Positions 14,037 through 21,625 are shown, numbered from the stretch's first letter. The stretch: DNA of 23,244 nucleotides from Sva-07 sp041686315 (GCA_041686315.1 JAWLEC010000034.1:1-23244); one strand, 5' to 3'. Program-made: numbers and translations. Notes: generated by a model from the letters alone, not told the origin.

Positions 14037-14815
14037 GGAGCTGCCTCCCGGCGATAGACGGTGACGTGGCCGGAGCTGTCGTCGTCGAACGGAGCACCGG
14101 CCATGTCGGCCGACCGCGCCTCCACGACGAACCCCGCCGTCGACGCCATCTCGTCGAGCTGCGCCGGTGTGGCCCAGCGGATCGACCACGGTCGCAGCCG
14201 GACTCCACCCGACTCGGTGATCTCCACGAACTGGCCCTCGGCGCACTGGTCGCCGGGCCGGTGCTGCGAGACGGACAGCACCACGCGGTCGGCTGTCATC
14301 GAACGCACGCTCACGTCCGAGCGCACCGCCGGGTCGCCCGCCGACCCCGGCTCGGCGGCCCCTCCGGCGTCGGGGACGAACGCCTCCACCACGAATCGAC
14401 CCCCGGGGCGCAGTCGATCGGCGACGGCGTGGAAACATCGTTGCTGCCGGGCGGGGTCGACGATGTTGAACAGCGTGTTGACGGCGACGAGGGCAACGTC
14501 GAACCCGTCGTCGGTCGCCGGCAGGTCGGACACCATGTCGCCGCACACGGCGTCGACCAGCCCGTCCGGGTCGTGTTCGGCCAGACGGTCCAGCATCGCC
14601 GGGCTGCTGTCGACGCCGGTCACCCGCAGACCTGCCCGCACCAGCGGCACGGCCAGGCGGCCGGTGCCCACGCCGAGCTCGAGCACCGACCCGCCGGGGC
14701 CGGCGAGCGCGGCGACCCGCGCGACCGTGGCGTCCACGTCGGTGACGTCGGCGTACCAGTCGTCGTACACGTCGGCGAATCCCTCGCCGTACGAACGATC
14801 GTCGTAGCCATGCAT
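14033..14815 (-). CDS. class I SAM-dependent methyltransferase
   Basis: The 260-residue protein has a Rossmann methyltransferase fold. Motif I is VLELGVGTGRLAVPL, followed by VTGVDSSPAMLDRL, with the acidic residue after strand 2 that binds the SAM ribose. DAVCGDMVSDLP and FDVALVAVNTLFNI make up the next blocks. The C-terminal part resembles methyltransferases acting on small molecules, but no substrate is implied. A long open frame continues upstream antisense to the cysteine desulfurase and is not coding. The ATG at 14815 is preferred because the TATCGT -10-like box is 7 bases upstream. It is the first gene of a two-gene operon with the LLM oxidoreductase, suggesting a shared substrate or pathway. 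Confidence 0.88.
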   Translation of the reverse strand: MHGYDDRSYGEGFADVYDDWYADVTDVDATVARVAALAGPGGSVLELGVGTGRLAVPLVRAGLRVTGVDSSPAMLDRLAEHDPDGLVDAVCGDMVSDLPATDDGFDVALVAVNTLFNIVDPARQQRCFHAVADRLRPGGRFVVEAFVPDAGGAAEPGSAGDPAVRSDVSVRSMTADRVVLSVSQHRPGDQCAEGQFVEITESGGVRLRPWSIRWATPAQLDEMASTAGFVVEARSADMAGAPFDDDSSGHVTVYRREAAP

Positions 14816-14822
14816 CGCCGCC

Positions 14823-14828
14823 ACGATA
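14823..14828 (-). promoter_or_regulatory. -10 box TATCGT for the methyltransferase-LLM operon
   Basis: On the minus strand TATCGT lies 7 bases before the ATG at 14815. Its outer base touches the left arm of the adjoining inverted repeat. Confidence 0.5.
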
Positions 14829-14863
14829 GAAGCGACAGCGGGGTCTGACCTCCTGTCGCTTCT
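14828..14863. repeat. inverted repeat with 11-bp perfect arms between divergent promoters
   Basis: AGAAGCGACAG (14828-14838) and CTGTCGCTTCT (14853-14863) are perfect inverted arms. The 14-base centre contains GGTC-T-GACC, itself an inverted repeat, so almost the whole 36 bases can form one long hairpin with a single offset. It fills the space between the -10 boxes of the divergent methyltransferase and iscS genes. It could be an operator for both, or an extragenic palindrome. Confidence 0.75.
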
Positions 14864-14886
14864 GACCACACCGGACGTGACATCGG

Positions 14887-14892
14887 TACCCT
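14887..14892 (+). promoter_or_regulatory. -10 box TACCCT for iscS-mnmA
   Basis: TACCCT lies 7 bases before the GTG at 14900. A -35-like CTGACC (14862-14867) is 19 bases further upstream and starts inside the inverted-repeat arm. Confidence 0.5.
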
Positions 14893-14899
14893 GGAGCGG

Positions 14900-16063
14900 G
14901 TGACGGAGCCCGCCCTCACCTACCTCGACCATGCCGCCTCCACACCCATGCGTGCCGAGGCGATCGAGGCGATGCTGCCGTTCCTCGACGGGCTCTACGC
15001 CAACCCGTCGGGTTCCCACCGCTTCGCGAGACGCGCCCGTCAGGCGGTCGACGAAGCCCGCGACCGAGTCGCCGCCGTGGTCGGGTGCCACCCCAACGAG
15101 GTCGTCTTCACCGGCTGCGGTACCGAGAGCGACAACACGGCGATCCTCGGTGCGGTCAGCCGTCTCGGCGGTGTGGCCGTGTGCCCGGCCGTCGAGCACC
15201 ACGCCGTGCTCCACGCCGTGGAGCGCACCGGCGGCCGCACCGTTGCGGTCGACCGGTTCGGTCGCGTCGATCTCGACGCCCTCGCCTCCACGCTCGACGA
15301 TCTCACCGGCGACGACCGGCCCGGCGTGGCGATCGTCAGCGTGATGGCCGTGAACAACGAGGTCGGCACCGTCACCGACCTGGCCGAGGTCGCCCGCATC
15401 GTGCGGCGACATGCGCCTGCGGCGCTCGTGCACACCGACGCCGTCCAGGCGGCGAGCTGGCTCGACCTCCGCGAGATCACCCCGCACGTCGACCTGCTGT
15501 CGCTGAGCGCCCACAAGTTCGGTGGCCCGAAGGGTGTGGGGGTGCTCGTCGAGCGCGGCGGCCCGCGCGTCGATCCGTTGATCATCGGCGGCGGCCAGGA
15601 ACGTGAGCGGCGCAGCGGTACCCACAACACCGGCGGCATCGTGGCCGCCTCGATCGCTCTCGAACTCACCGACCTCGAGCGTCCCACCGAGAACGTGCGC
15701 CTGGCCGAGCTGCGCGACCGGCTGGTGAAGGGGCTGCAGTCGCACGTCGACGGAGTCCACGAGACGGTACCCGTCGAGCACAAGGTGGCCGGTTCGGGCC
15801 ACGTGTGCGTCGAGGGCATCGAGTCCGAGGCGCTGCTGTTCCTGCTCGACGAGGCCGGCGTCTGTGCGTCGGCCGCCTCGGCCTGTGCGAGCGGAGCGAT
15901 GGAGCCCTCGCACGTGCTGGCCGCGATGGGCGTCGATCGCTCCCTGGCCCTCGGCTCGCTCCGGCTCTCGCTCGGACACACCACGACCGCCGACGACGTC
16001 GACCGGGCGGTCGACGTGCTCGGCCCGGCGATCCGTCGTCTCCGCGCCGGCGTGGGAGGGTGA
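14900..16063 (+). CDS. iscS: cysteine desulfurase (IscS/NifS group)
   Basis: The 387-residue PLP enzyme removes sulfur from cysteine as a persulfide on an active-site cysteine. It starts LTYLDHAASTPM, typical of the family. PLP is held by Lys206 in SLSAHKFGGPKG, by His101 in VEHHAVL and by Asp180 in VHTDAVQA. The sulfur-carrying Cys329 sits in SAASACASGAMEPSHVL with the SCASG-like loop of group I enzymes. It is followed after 7 bases by mnmA, so it probably supplies the sulfur for tRNA 2-thiolation, as well as Fe-S assembly. The same neighbour pair (Rv3025c iscS, Rv3024c trmU) is, from memory, present in Mycobacterium tuberculosis. Translation starts at a GTG 7 bases after a -10 box. Confidence 0.94.
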   Translation: MTEPALTYLDHAASTPMRAEAIEAMLPFLDGLYANPSGSHRFARRARQAVDEARDRVAAVVGCHPNEVVFTGCGTESDNTAILGAVSRLGGVAVCPAVEHHAVLHAVERTGGRTVAVDRFGRVDLDALASTLDDLTGDDRPGVAIVSVMAVNNEVGTVTDLAEVARIVRRHAPAALVHTDAVQAASWLDLREITPHVDLLSLSAHKFGGPKGVGVLVERGGPRVDPLIIGGGQERERRSGTHNTGGIVAASIALELTDLERPTENVRLAELRDRLVKGLQSHVDGVHETVPVEHKVAGSGHVCVEGIESEALLFLLDEAGVCASAASACASGAMEPSHVLAAMGVDRSLALGSLRLSLGHTTTADDVDRAVDVLGPAIRRLRAGVGG

Positions 16064-16070
16064 GGCCGAG

Positions 16071-17150
16071 ATGAAGGTCATGTGTGCGATGAGCGGCGGC
16101 GTCGACTCGTCGGTGGCCGCCCTGCTGCTGCAGCGGGCGGGCCACGACGTCGTCGGTGTGACGATGAAGCTCTGGGGCGGCGACAGCGACACCGGGTGCT
16201 GCTCGGTCTCCGACGTCGACGACGCCCGCCGGGTGGCCCAGCAGCTGGGCATCGATCATCTCGTGTTCAACTTCGGCGACGACTTCGACGCCCACGTGGT
16301 CGAGCCCTACGTCGACGCACACAGCCGCGGCATCACCCCGAATCCGTGCATCGAGTGCAACCGGTCGGTGAAGTTCGCCCGACTCGCCGAACGCGCCGAC
16401 CTGCTCGGCTTCGACGCCGTGGCCACGGGTCACCACGCCAACATCGGCACCACGCCCGACGGCCGGCTCACGCTGGAGCGGGGCACCGATCCGGCGAAGG
16501 ACCAGAGTTACGTGGTGCACATGCTCGACCAGGCCCGGCTGGCCCGCACCATGTTCCCGGTCGGTGGCCTCCACAAGTCGAAGGTGCGCGAGCTCGCCGC
16601 CGGGATCGACCTCCGGACGGCCGACAAGCCCGACAGCCAGGACGTGTGCTTCATCACCTCCACGGGTGGCCGCACGGCGTTCCTCGGCGAGCGGATCCCG
16701 TTCCGTCCCGCCTCGGTGGTCGACACCGCCGGTGAGCAGCTGGGCGCCGTCGAGTCGGTCGAACTGGTCACGGTCGGTCAGCGCAAGGGCCTCGGCCTCC
16801 CGGGTGGGGGCCCGAAGCGTTACGTGGTCGACGTCGACACGGCGGCCGGTGTGGTCACGGTGGGCAGCGACGACGACCTGCTGCGCCCGGGCCTGTCCGT
16901 CGGGAACGTCACCTGGGTCGACGAGCCGGTCGAGGGCGAGGTGCTCGTGCAGTGCAGCGCCCACGGCGAGCCACGCCCGGCGACGATCGCCACGGGCCGT
17001 CCGTGCGATGGCACGTCGGATGGCACGTCGGATGCTCCGTCGGCCGACCTGGTGGTCGCATGGCAGACGCCGCAGCGCCGCGTCGCACCCGGACAGAGCG
17101 TGGTCTTCTACGACGGCACACGCGTGCTCGGTGGCGGCATCTGTCGCTGA
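16071..17150 (+). CDS. mnmA: tRNA-specific 2-thiouridylase MnmA
   Basis: The 359-residue protein uses ATP and persulfide sulfur to make 2-thiouridine at wobble U34 of tRNAs for Lys, Glu and Gln. The ATP pyrophosphatase P-loop is SGGVDSS (8-14). The catalytic cysteine pair is Cys93 in PNPCIECNR and Cys193 in QDVCFI. ATGHHA (118-123) and KDQSYVVHML are further family blocks, and VGQRKGLGLPG starts the C-terminal barrels. The gene starts 7 bases after iscS and is preceded by a purine-rich GGAGGGTGAGG stretch. Near the C-terminus a 12-base unit is repeated three times in frame (DGTS-DGTS-DAPS, about residues 313-324). This sits in a barrel loop rather than the active site. It ends normally with the FYDGxxVLGGGxI block. 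Confidence 0.96.
   Translation: MKVMCAMSGGVDSSVAALLLQRAGHDVVGVTMKLWGGDSDTGCCSVSDVDDARRVAQQLGIDHLVFNFGDDFDAHVVEPYVDAHSRGITPNPCIECNRSVKFARLAERADLLGFDAVATGHHANIGTTPDGRLTLERGTDPAKDQSYVVHMLDQARLARTMFPVGGLHKSKVRELAAGIDLRTADKPDSQDVCFITSTGGRTAFLGERIPFRPASVVDTAGEQLGAVESVELVTVGQRKGLGLPGGGPKRYVVDVDTAAGVVTVGSDDDLLRPGLSVGNVTWVDEPVEGEVLVQCSAHGEPRPATIATGRPCDGTSDGTSDAPSADLVVAWQTPQRRVAPGQSVVFYDGTRVLGGGICR
17007..17042 (+). repeat. 12-bp tandem repeat, three units, inside mnmA
   Basis: Two identical units (GATGGCACGTCG at 17007-17018 and 17019-17030) are followed by a variant (GATGCTCCGTCG). All are in frame and encode DGTS, DGTS and DAPS, a surface-loop-like composition. Confidence 0.9.
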
Positions 17151-17181
17151 GCCGTCCACGCACGCGAACCGGACGGCAGGT

Positions 17182-17303
17182 GGGGCGGACACTGCGATGA
17201 GCCGGCAGCCACGCTGTCGGGCCGTTCGCTCACTGCAGGGTCGGGGCAGACACTGCGATGAGCCGGCAGCCACGCTGTCTGGCCGCTCGCTCACCGAAGG
17301 GGC
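17182..17303. repeat. 61-bp tandem duplication after mnmA
   Basis: Copy 1 (17182-17242) and copy 2 (17243-17303) match at 55 of 61 bases. Each can fold into a hairpin: GCC+GGCAG pairs with CTGTC+GGC around a CCACG loop, with one bulged base. One of the six differences (G at 17219, T at 17280) falls exactly on that bulge, leaving the stem intact. It lies in the convergent gap between mnmA and the membrane-protein gene. Apart from this repeat the 17151-17333 gap shows nothing. Confidence 0.85.
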
Positions 17304-17333
17304 CGGAACCCGTCGGGCCGCAACCGGAATGCG

Positions 17334-18284
17334 TCAGCGAACCGGGAGACCGCGTTCGGCGGCCGTCCGCAGCGCGGCACCCGGACGGCTGGGAGCCACG
17401 AGGAATGCGGTGAGGTGGATGGCCCGCCCGTCCGGATCTCGAGGCGTGAAGGCGTACACCGCCGTCACCGCCTCGGTCGTGGTGACCTCGACGGCGTAGC
17501 CGCTCGCCGGGCCCGTCAGGTCGGCCGCCTGCGTGTCGACCGGCGCCAGCCGGATCGCCGCCACCTGGTTCGTGCGCAGCGCAATGGTGTCGGCGAGCAC
17601 CATCGGATCACGCAGGGCGATCCCGGCGGGCACCATCACGAACCACCGCTGTGACAGTCGGTGCCATCGCGGCCCGAGCAGCAGCACTCCGGCAACGGCG
17701 ACGACGGTGCAGACCGCACCGCCCACCCAGGTGCCGTCGGCGAGCAGCACCGGACCGGCGACGAGGCAGGGAGCCCAGACCAGCCACGTCACGGCCGCCG
17801 CAGCACCCGCTGCCGCCGGCGGACGCAACGGGAAACGCGACTCGTCGCCATAGGCCGACGCCTGGACCCAGGCGCGGCCGAACTCGGCGGCCGTCACGGC
17901 GGCGACGGTGACTGCAGCCGGGATCGCCAGGGAAGCGACGTCGGCGGCCGAGGCCCCCCACAGCAATGACCCGAGGGCAACGACCAGCGCAACTGGAGAT
18001 CCCACGCGCACCAGCGTCAACGTCGGCACCGAGGGCACGGCCAGGGCGAGAGCGACCGCCGCCCATGCACCCCATCCCAGGGCTGCAGCGGTCCAACCGA
18101 CGGCGCCGCCACGGTCGGCGACGGCGGACTCCACCGCCGCGCCGCCCAGTACGGCCACGAGGATCCACCCGAGTCGAGCCACCCACGGCAACGCCGCGGC
18201 GAGCGTGGTCGTACGGGTGGAGATCGTCGAATCGGCACGTCGCGAGCCCGCACCGTCGTCCGGCCGGGTGGATGGAGACGACAT
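17334..18284 (-). CDS. multi-pass membrane protein of unknown function
   Basis: I do not recognise a named family. The 316-residue protein has a short hydrophilic, Ser/Thr/Arg-rich start (about 1-30). About six hydrophobic segments follow between residues 31 and 205, for example LPWVARLGWILVAVLGGAAV, WGAWAAVALALAVP and VCTVVAVAGVLLL. After WHRLSQRWFVMVPAGIALRDP comes a soluble C-terminal domain (about 220-316) rich in beta strands. This domain resembles the PH-like tails of some actinobacterial membrane proteins. The end contains AFLVAPSRPGAALRTAAERGLPVR. The open frame extends far upstream but that part is antisense to the MetE-like gene. The ATG at 18284 with CAACCT six bases before it (imperfect -10) is the best start. 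Confidence 0.75.
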   Translation of the reverse strand: MSSPSTRPDDGAGSRRADSTISTRTTTLAAALPWVARLGWILVAVLGGAAVESAVADRGGAVGWTAAALGWGAWAAVALALAVPSVPTLTLVRVGSPVALVVALGSLLWGASAADVASLAIPAAVTVAAVTAAEFGRAWVQASAYGDESRFPLRPPAAAGAAAAVTWLVWAPCLVAGPVLLADGTWVGGAVCTVVAVAGVLLLGPRWHRLSQRWFVMVPAGIALRDPMVLADTIALRTNQVAAIRLAPVDTQAADLTGPASGYAVEVTTTEAVTAVYAFTPRDPDGRAIHLTAFLVAPSRPGAALRTAAERGLPVR

Positions 18285-18372
18285 CCCCACAGGTTGCCGG
18301 AATCGTCCGGGCAATCCACGGAAAGGATTCGGTGTGACGGATGACGCCGTGGAACGATGCAGTTGGACACTG

Positions 18373-18390
18373 CCTCGACAACCGTCGAGG
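18373..18390 (+). promoter_or_regulatory. hairpin in the leader of the MetE-like gene
   Basis: CCTCGAC (18373-18379) and GTCGAGG (18384-18390) form a perfect 7-bp stem with an AACC loop. An alternative pairing of TGCC with GGCA extends it. It is the upstream part of a 157-base leader. Confidence 0.55.
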
Positions 18391-18400
18391 TGGCAGCATG

Positions 18401-18439
18401 GCCGACGAGAGGTACGGGGGAACCACATGGGAGGTGAAC
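18401..18439 (+). promoter_or_regulatory. riboswitch-like segment, tentative similarity to the 5' part of ydaO (c-di-AMP) switches
   Basis: GCCGA, then GGTACGGGGGAACC (18411-18424), then GAGGTGAAC occur in the order of the conserved 5' half of ydaO-type c-di-AMP riboswitches, as I recall them. The 3' half with its two hairpins is not found in full, and the gene start lies too close. It may be chance. GGGAGGTG (18429-18436) is also the ribosome site of the next gene, 5 bases before its ATG. Confidence 0.25.
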
Positions 18440-18441
18440 AG

Positions 18442-19494
18442 ATGTCACGACCCGGAGCAGACGTGCATCGGGCCGCCATCCCGTCGCGACCTTCACCCTT
18501 CGTCGACGGTGCCGCCGTGTCGGTGGGGAGCCTTCCCCACAACGATGCCGTGGCGGCCGCTGCCTTCTCGATCGCCGAGTTCGACATCGCCACGATCCCC
18601 TCCCTGCCGAAGCGCTCGACGGCGGAGTCGATGGTGGCGCAGGCACTGTCCGGGGTTCCCGGCGTGGGGTTCGACCCCGACGGTGGCGTCCGCATCGACG
18701 CACGGCTCGTCGATCCCGACCACCCGGTGTCGACCGATCTGTTCGACGATGCGTTCGTGGGCATGTCGGCGTTCCTCGACCTGGCTCGCACCGTCAACCT
18801 CGACGGCGCCCCGGTCAAGTGGCAGGTCGTCGGCCCGGTCACACTCGGCGTCGAACTGCACCGTGCCGGCCTCGACCGGGTCACCGCATTCCGGCTGGCC
18901 GCCAACGCCGTCCAGTCCCGGATCACCGATCTGACCGCCGCCGTCTCCGCGACCCTGCCGTCGTCGCCGCAACTGGCCGTGCTCGACGAGCCCTGGCTGG
19001 CGCAGGTGATGGCCGCCGACTTCCCGATCCCGCCCGACGAGGCGATCGACCTGATGTCCGGCGCCCTCGCCACGCTCCCCACCACCACCGTCGGTGGCAT
19101 CCACTGCTGCGCCCCGTGTGACATCGCCACGGTGCTCGCAGCCGGACCCGGAGTGCTCTCGGTGCCGGCGACACCGGACCTGCTCGACTGGTCGGGCTAC
19201 CTGACCCGATTCATCGACGGGGGAGGCGTCGTCGCCTGGGGAGCGGTGCCCACCGACGGACCGGTGCCGTCGAGTGCCGATCGTTCGTGGCGCCAGTTGA
19301 GCGACCTGTGGTGCGGGCTGGTCCAGAACGGCTGCGACGCCGTCCAGCTCCGCCGCCGCAGCCTCGTCACACCCCACTGCGGTCTCTCACGACACTCGGT
19401 GTCGGTGGCTCGACGTCTCGCCCGTCTCACGGGAGACGTCGGCAAGCGGGTGAAGGACCAGTCCATGGCGACCCGGTTCGCGCTCGGCGCCTGA
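18442..19494 (+). CDS. MetE-like (cobalamin-independent methionine synthase C-terminal domain-like) protein
   Basis: At 350 residues this corresponds to the catalytic half of MetE only; the full enzyme has about 750. Zinc ligand positions of MetE are kept: His221 and Cys223 (GGIHCCAPCD) and Cys313 (TPHCGLSRHS). AVLDEPW (179-185) resembles the substrate-binding Asp region, and SVGSLPHND (27-35) is the usual start of UROD/MetE-like barrels. A zinc-bound thiol methyl transfer is likely, but methyl donor and acceptor are unknown. From memory a similar protein (Rv3015c) precedes ligA in M. tuberculosis, so this is a conserved actinobacterial neighbour. The ATG at 18442 is set by GGGAGGTG 5 bases upstream. 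The leader of 157 bases is unusually long and structured for this window. Confidence 0.83.
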   Translation: MSRPGADVHRAAIPSRPSPFVDGAAVSVGSLPHNDAVAAAAFSIAEFDIATIPSLPKRSTAESMVAQALSGVPGVGFDPDGGVRIDARLVDPDHPVSTDLFDDAFVGMSAFLDLARTVNLDGAPVKWQVVGPVTLGVELHRAGLDRVTAFRLAANAVQSRITDLTAAVSATLPSSPQLAVLDEPWLAQVMAADFPIPPDEAIDLMSGALATLPTTTVGGIHCCAPCDIATVLAAGPGVLSVPATPDLLDWSGYLTRFIDGGGVVAWGAVPTDGPVPSSADRSWRQLSDLWCGLVQNGCDAVQLRRRSLVTPHCGLSRHSVSVARRLARLTGDVGKRVKDQSMATRFALGA

Positions 19495-19510
19495 GCCGGC
19501 GGGAGCCGGA

Positions 19511-19516
19511 TACTCT
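19511..19516 (+). promoter_or_regulatory. -10 box TACTCT for ligA
   Basis: TACTCT lies 9 bases before the ligA ATG and 16 bases after the MetE-like stop, so ligA can start its own leaderless transcript in addition to read-through. Confidence 0.45.
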
Positions 19517-19525
19517 CGGCGCACC

Positions 19526-21586
19526 ATGACCGCCACACCGTCGACGGGCGACGTCGCGGACCGCATCGACTCGCTGCGGGCCCTGCTCGCCCATCACAAC
19601 CACCGGTATCACACGCTCGACGATCCCGAGATCAGCGACGCCGAGTACGACGCCCTCGTCCGTGAACTGCGGACGCTCGAGGCGGATCATCCCGAGCTGG
19701 CCGTCCCCGATTCGCCCACCGGCCAGGTGGGTGGGGCCGTGAGCGCCACCTTCGATCCGGTCACCCATCGGGTGCCCATGATGAGCCTCGACAACGCCAT
19801 GGACGTCGGCGAGTTGCGGGCATGGGCCGACCGGGTGGTGAAGGGTCTCGACGGCGCGACGCCGATGTTCGTGTGCGAACCCAAGTTCGACGGCCTGGCG
19901 ATCAGCCTGCGCTACGAGGACGGCGTGTTCGTCCAGGCGGCCACGCGCGGCGACGGCCGCGTGGGCGAGGACGTCACCGCCAACGTGGCGACCATCGACG
20001 AGATCCCGCACCGGCTGCCCGACCACGCGCCCGCAGTGGTGGAGGTTCGCGGCGAGGTGTACATGACCAGGTCGAGCTTCGAGCAGCTCAACGAACGGGC
20101 GCGGGCGGCCGGCGAGAAGGCCTTCGTCAACCCCCGGAACTCCGCCGCGGGCAGCCTGCGGCAGAAGGACCCGGCGGTCACGGCCAGCCGCCACCTGTCG
20201 TTCTGGAGCTATCAGCTGGGGGAGGTGATCGGCGGCCCCCGGTTCAGGAGCCACGTCGCCATGCTCGACTACGCCGCCTCGTTGGGGTTTCCCGTCAACG
20301 ACCAGGTGCGGACGTTCGGCACGATCGACGAGGTGGCCGATCACTGCCGGTACTGGGAGCAACACCGCCACGACCTCGACTACGAGATCGACGGCGTCGT
20401 GACCAAGCTCGACGACCTCGCCCAGCGGGACCGCCTGGGAGTGACGTCGCGGGCGCCTCGCTGGGCGATCGCCTACAAGTTCCCTCCCGAGGAGCGGACC
20501 ACCACGCTGCTCGACGTCCAGGTGTCGGTGGGACGCACCGGTCGAGCGACGCCGTTCGCCGTGCTCGACCCGGTGTTCGTCGGGGGCTCCACGGTGGCGA
20601 TGGCCACCCTCCACAACCAGGACCAGGTGGCACTGAAGGACGTGCGACCCGGCGACACGGTGGTGGTGCGCAAGGCGGGCGACGTGATCCCCGAGGTGGT
20701 CGGCCCGGTGCTGTCGCTGCGGCCCGAGAACTCCGAACCATGGGAGTTCCCCACCCAGTGCCCGCGCTGCGGCAATCCGCTGGTGCGCCCCGAGGGAGAG
20801 GCCGACACCCGGTGCGTCGCACCGGACTGCCCGGCGCAGCGCGACCAGAAGATCGCCTACTGGGCATCCCGTGGGGCGATGGACATCGAGGGGCTCGGTG
20901 AGCAGATGGTGGAGAAGCTCACGGCGGCCGGCCTCGTGAAGGACCCGGCCGACCTGTACGGCCTGACGGTCGAGGACCTCGTCGAGCTCGAGCGGGTCGG
21001 CCCGACGAGCGCCCGGAACCTGGTGGAGGAGATCGAGCGGTCGAAGCAGCAACCCCTACCGCGGCTGCTCACGGCTTTCGGAGTGCGGCACCTCGGCCCG
21101 GCCGCATCGGCGGCGCTCGCTGCCGAGTTCCACACCCTCGACGAGATCATGTCCAAGTCGGTGGACGAGCTTGCTGCCGTCGACGGGGTCGGTGACGTCA
21201 TCGCCGACACCGTGGCGACGTGGCTGGCCCAGGACGCCAACCGGGCCTTCATCGAACGCCTCCGGTCGGCGGGCGTGAACTTCGGGGACCCGGCGGCGGC
21301 CGAAGCGGCAGCTGCCGCGCGGGCTGCCGTACCGCAGACGCTGGAGGGCCGGACGGTGGTGGTGACGGGAACCCTGGCCGGCTACGGGCGCGAGGAAGCC
21401 GCCGAGGCGATCACGCTCCGCGGTGGCAAGAGCCCGGGCAGCGTGAGCAAGAAGACGACGGCCCTCGTGGTCGGCGATTCCCCCGGGGCCGGCAAGCTCA
21501 CCAAGGCGGAGTCGCTCGGCGTGCCGATCATCGACGAGGCCGGCTTCGAGCACCTCCTGGCCACCGGCGAACTCCCGGACGGCTGA
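19526..21586 (+). CDS. ligA: NAD-dependent DNA ligase LigA
   Basis: The 686-residue enzyme seals nicks during replication and repair using NAD. The order of domains is complete. An N-terminal Ia domain has HNHRYHTLDDPEISDAEYD (about 24-42). The adenylation domain has the AMP-accepting Lys120 in CEPKFDGLA and GDGRVGEDVT. The OB-fold follows (VSVGRTGRATPFAVLDPVFVGGSTV). The zinc finger has Cys412, Cys415, Cys430 and Cys435, followed by a helix-hairpin-helix region (DLVELERVGPTSARNLVEEIE, VDGVGDVIADTVATW). A BRCT domain spans about residues 610-686 (VVVTGTLAGY, VSKKTTALVVG). Nothing is missing. It ends 39 bases from a convergent membrane-protein gene, and a strong hairpin fills the gap. Confidence 0.98.
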   Translation: MTATPSTGDVADRIDSLRALLAHHNHRYHTLDDPEISDAEYDALVRELRTLEADHPELAVPDSPTGQVGGAVSATFDPVTHRVPMMSLDNAMDVGELRAWADRVVKGLDGATPMFVCEPKFDGLAISLRYEDGVFVQAATRGDGRVGEDVTANVATIDEIPHRLPDHAPAVVEVRGEVYMTRSSFEQLNERARAAGEKAFVNPRNSAAGSLRQKDPAVTASRHLSFWSYQLGEVIGGPRFRSHVAMLDYAASLGFPVNDQVRTFGTIDEVADHCRYWEQHRHDLDYEIDGVVTKLDDLAQRDRLGVTSRAPRWAIAYKFPPEERTTTLLDVQVSVGRTGRATPFAVLDPVFVGGSTVAMATLHNQDQVALKDVRPGDTVVVRKAGDVIPEVVGPVLSLRPENSEPWEFPTQCPRCGNPLVRPEGEADTRCVAPDCPAQRDQKIAYWASRGAMDIEGLGEQMVEKLTAAGLVKDPADLYGLTVEDLVELERVGPTSARNLVEEIERSKQQPLPRLLTAFGVRHLGPAASAALAAEFHTLDEIMSKSVDELAAVDGVGDVIADTVATWLAQDANRAFIERLRSAGVNFGDPAAAEAAAAARAAVPQTLEGRTVVVTGTLAGYGREEAAEAITLRGGKSPGSVSKKTTALVVGDSPGAGKLTKAESLGVPIIDEAGFEHLLATGELPDG

Positions 21587-21619
21587 CTCGCCGGACCGGG
21601 GACGTCCCCGGGCCGAGTC
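21585..21619. terminator. two-way terminator hairpin between ligA and the small membrane-protein gene
   Basis: A 16-base perfect palindrome, CCGGGGACGTCCCCGG (21596-21611), is flanked by GACTCG (21585-21590) and CGAGTC (21614-21619), giving inner 6-bp and outer 6-bp stems with unequal internal loops. It fills the gap between convergent genes and overlaps the ligA stop by two bases. No T-run is present. Confidence 0.6.
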
Positions 21620-21625
21620 GGTGCG

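Noticed and set aside
14816..16252. An open minus-strand extension of the methyltransferase frame through the iscS gene
   Set aside because: It lies antisense to a certain gene and shows no domain; the -10 box and ATG at 14815 give a normal methyltransferase.
17291..17320. CACCGAAGGGG string resembling part of a glycine riboswitch
   Set aside because: No matching upstream domain is present, the string is part of the 61-bp duplication's variable end, and it lies at the 3' end of convergent genes.
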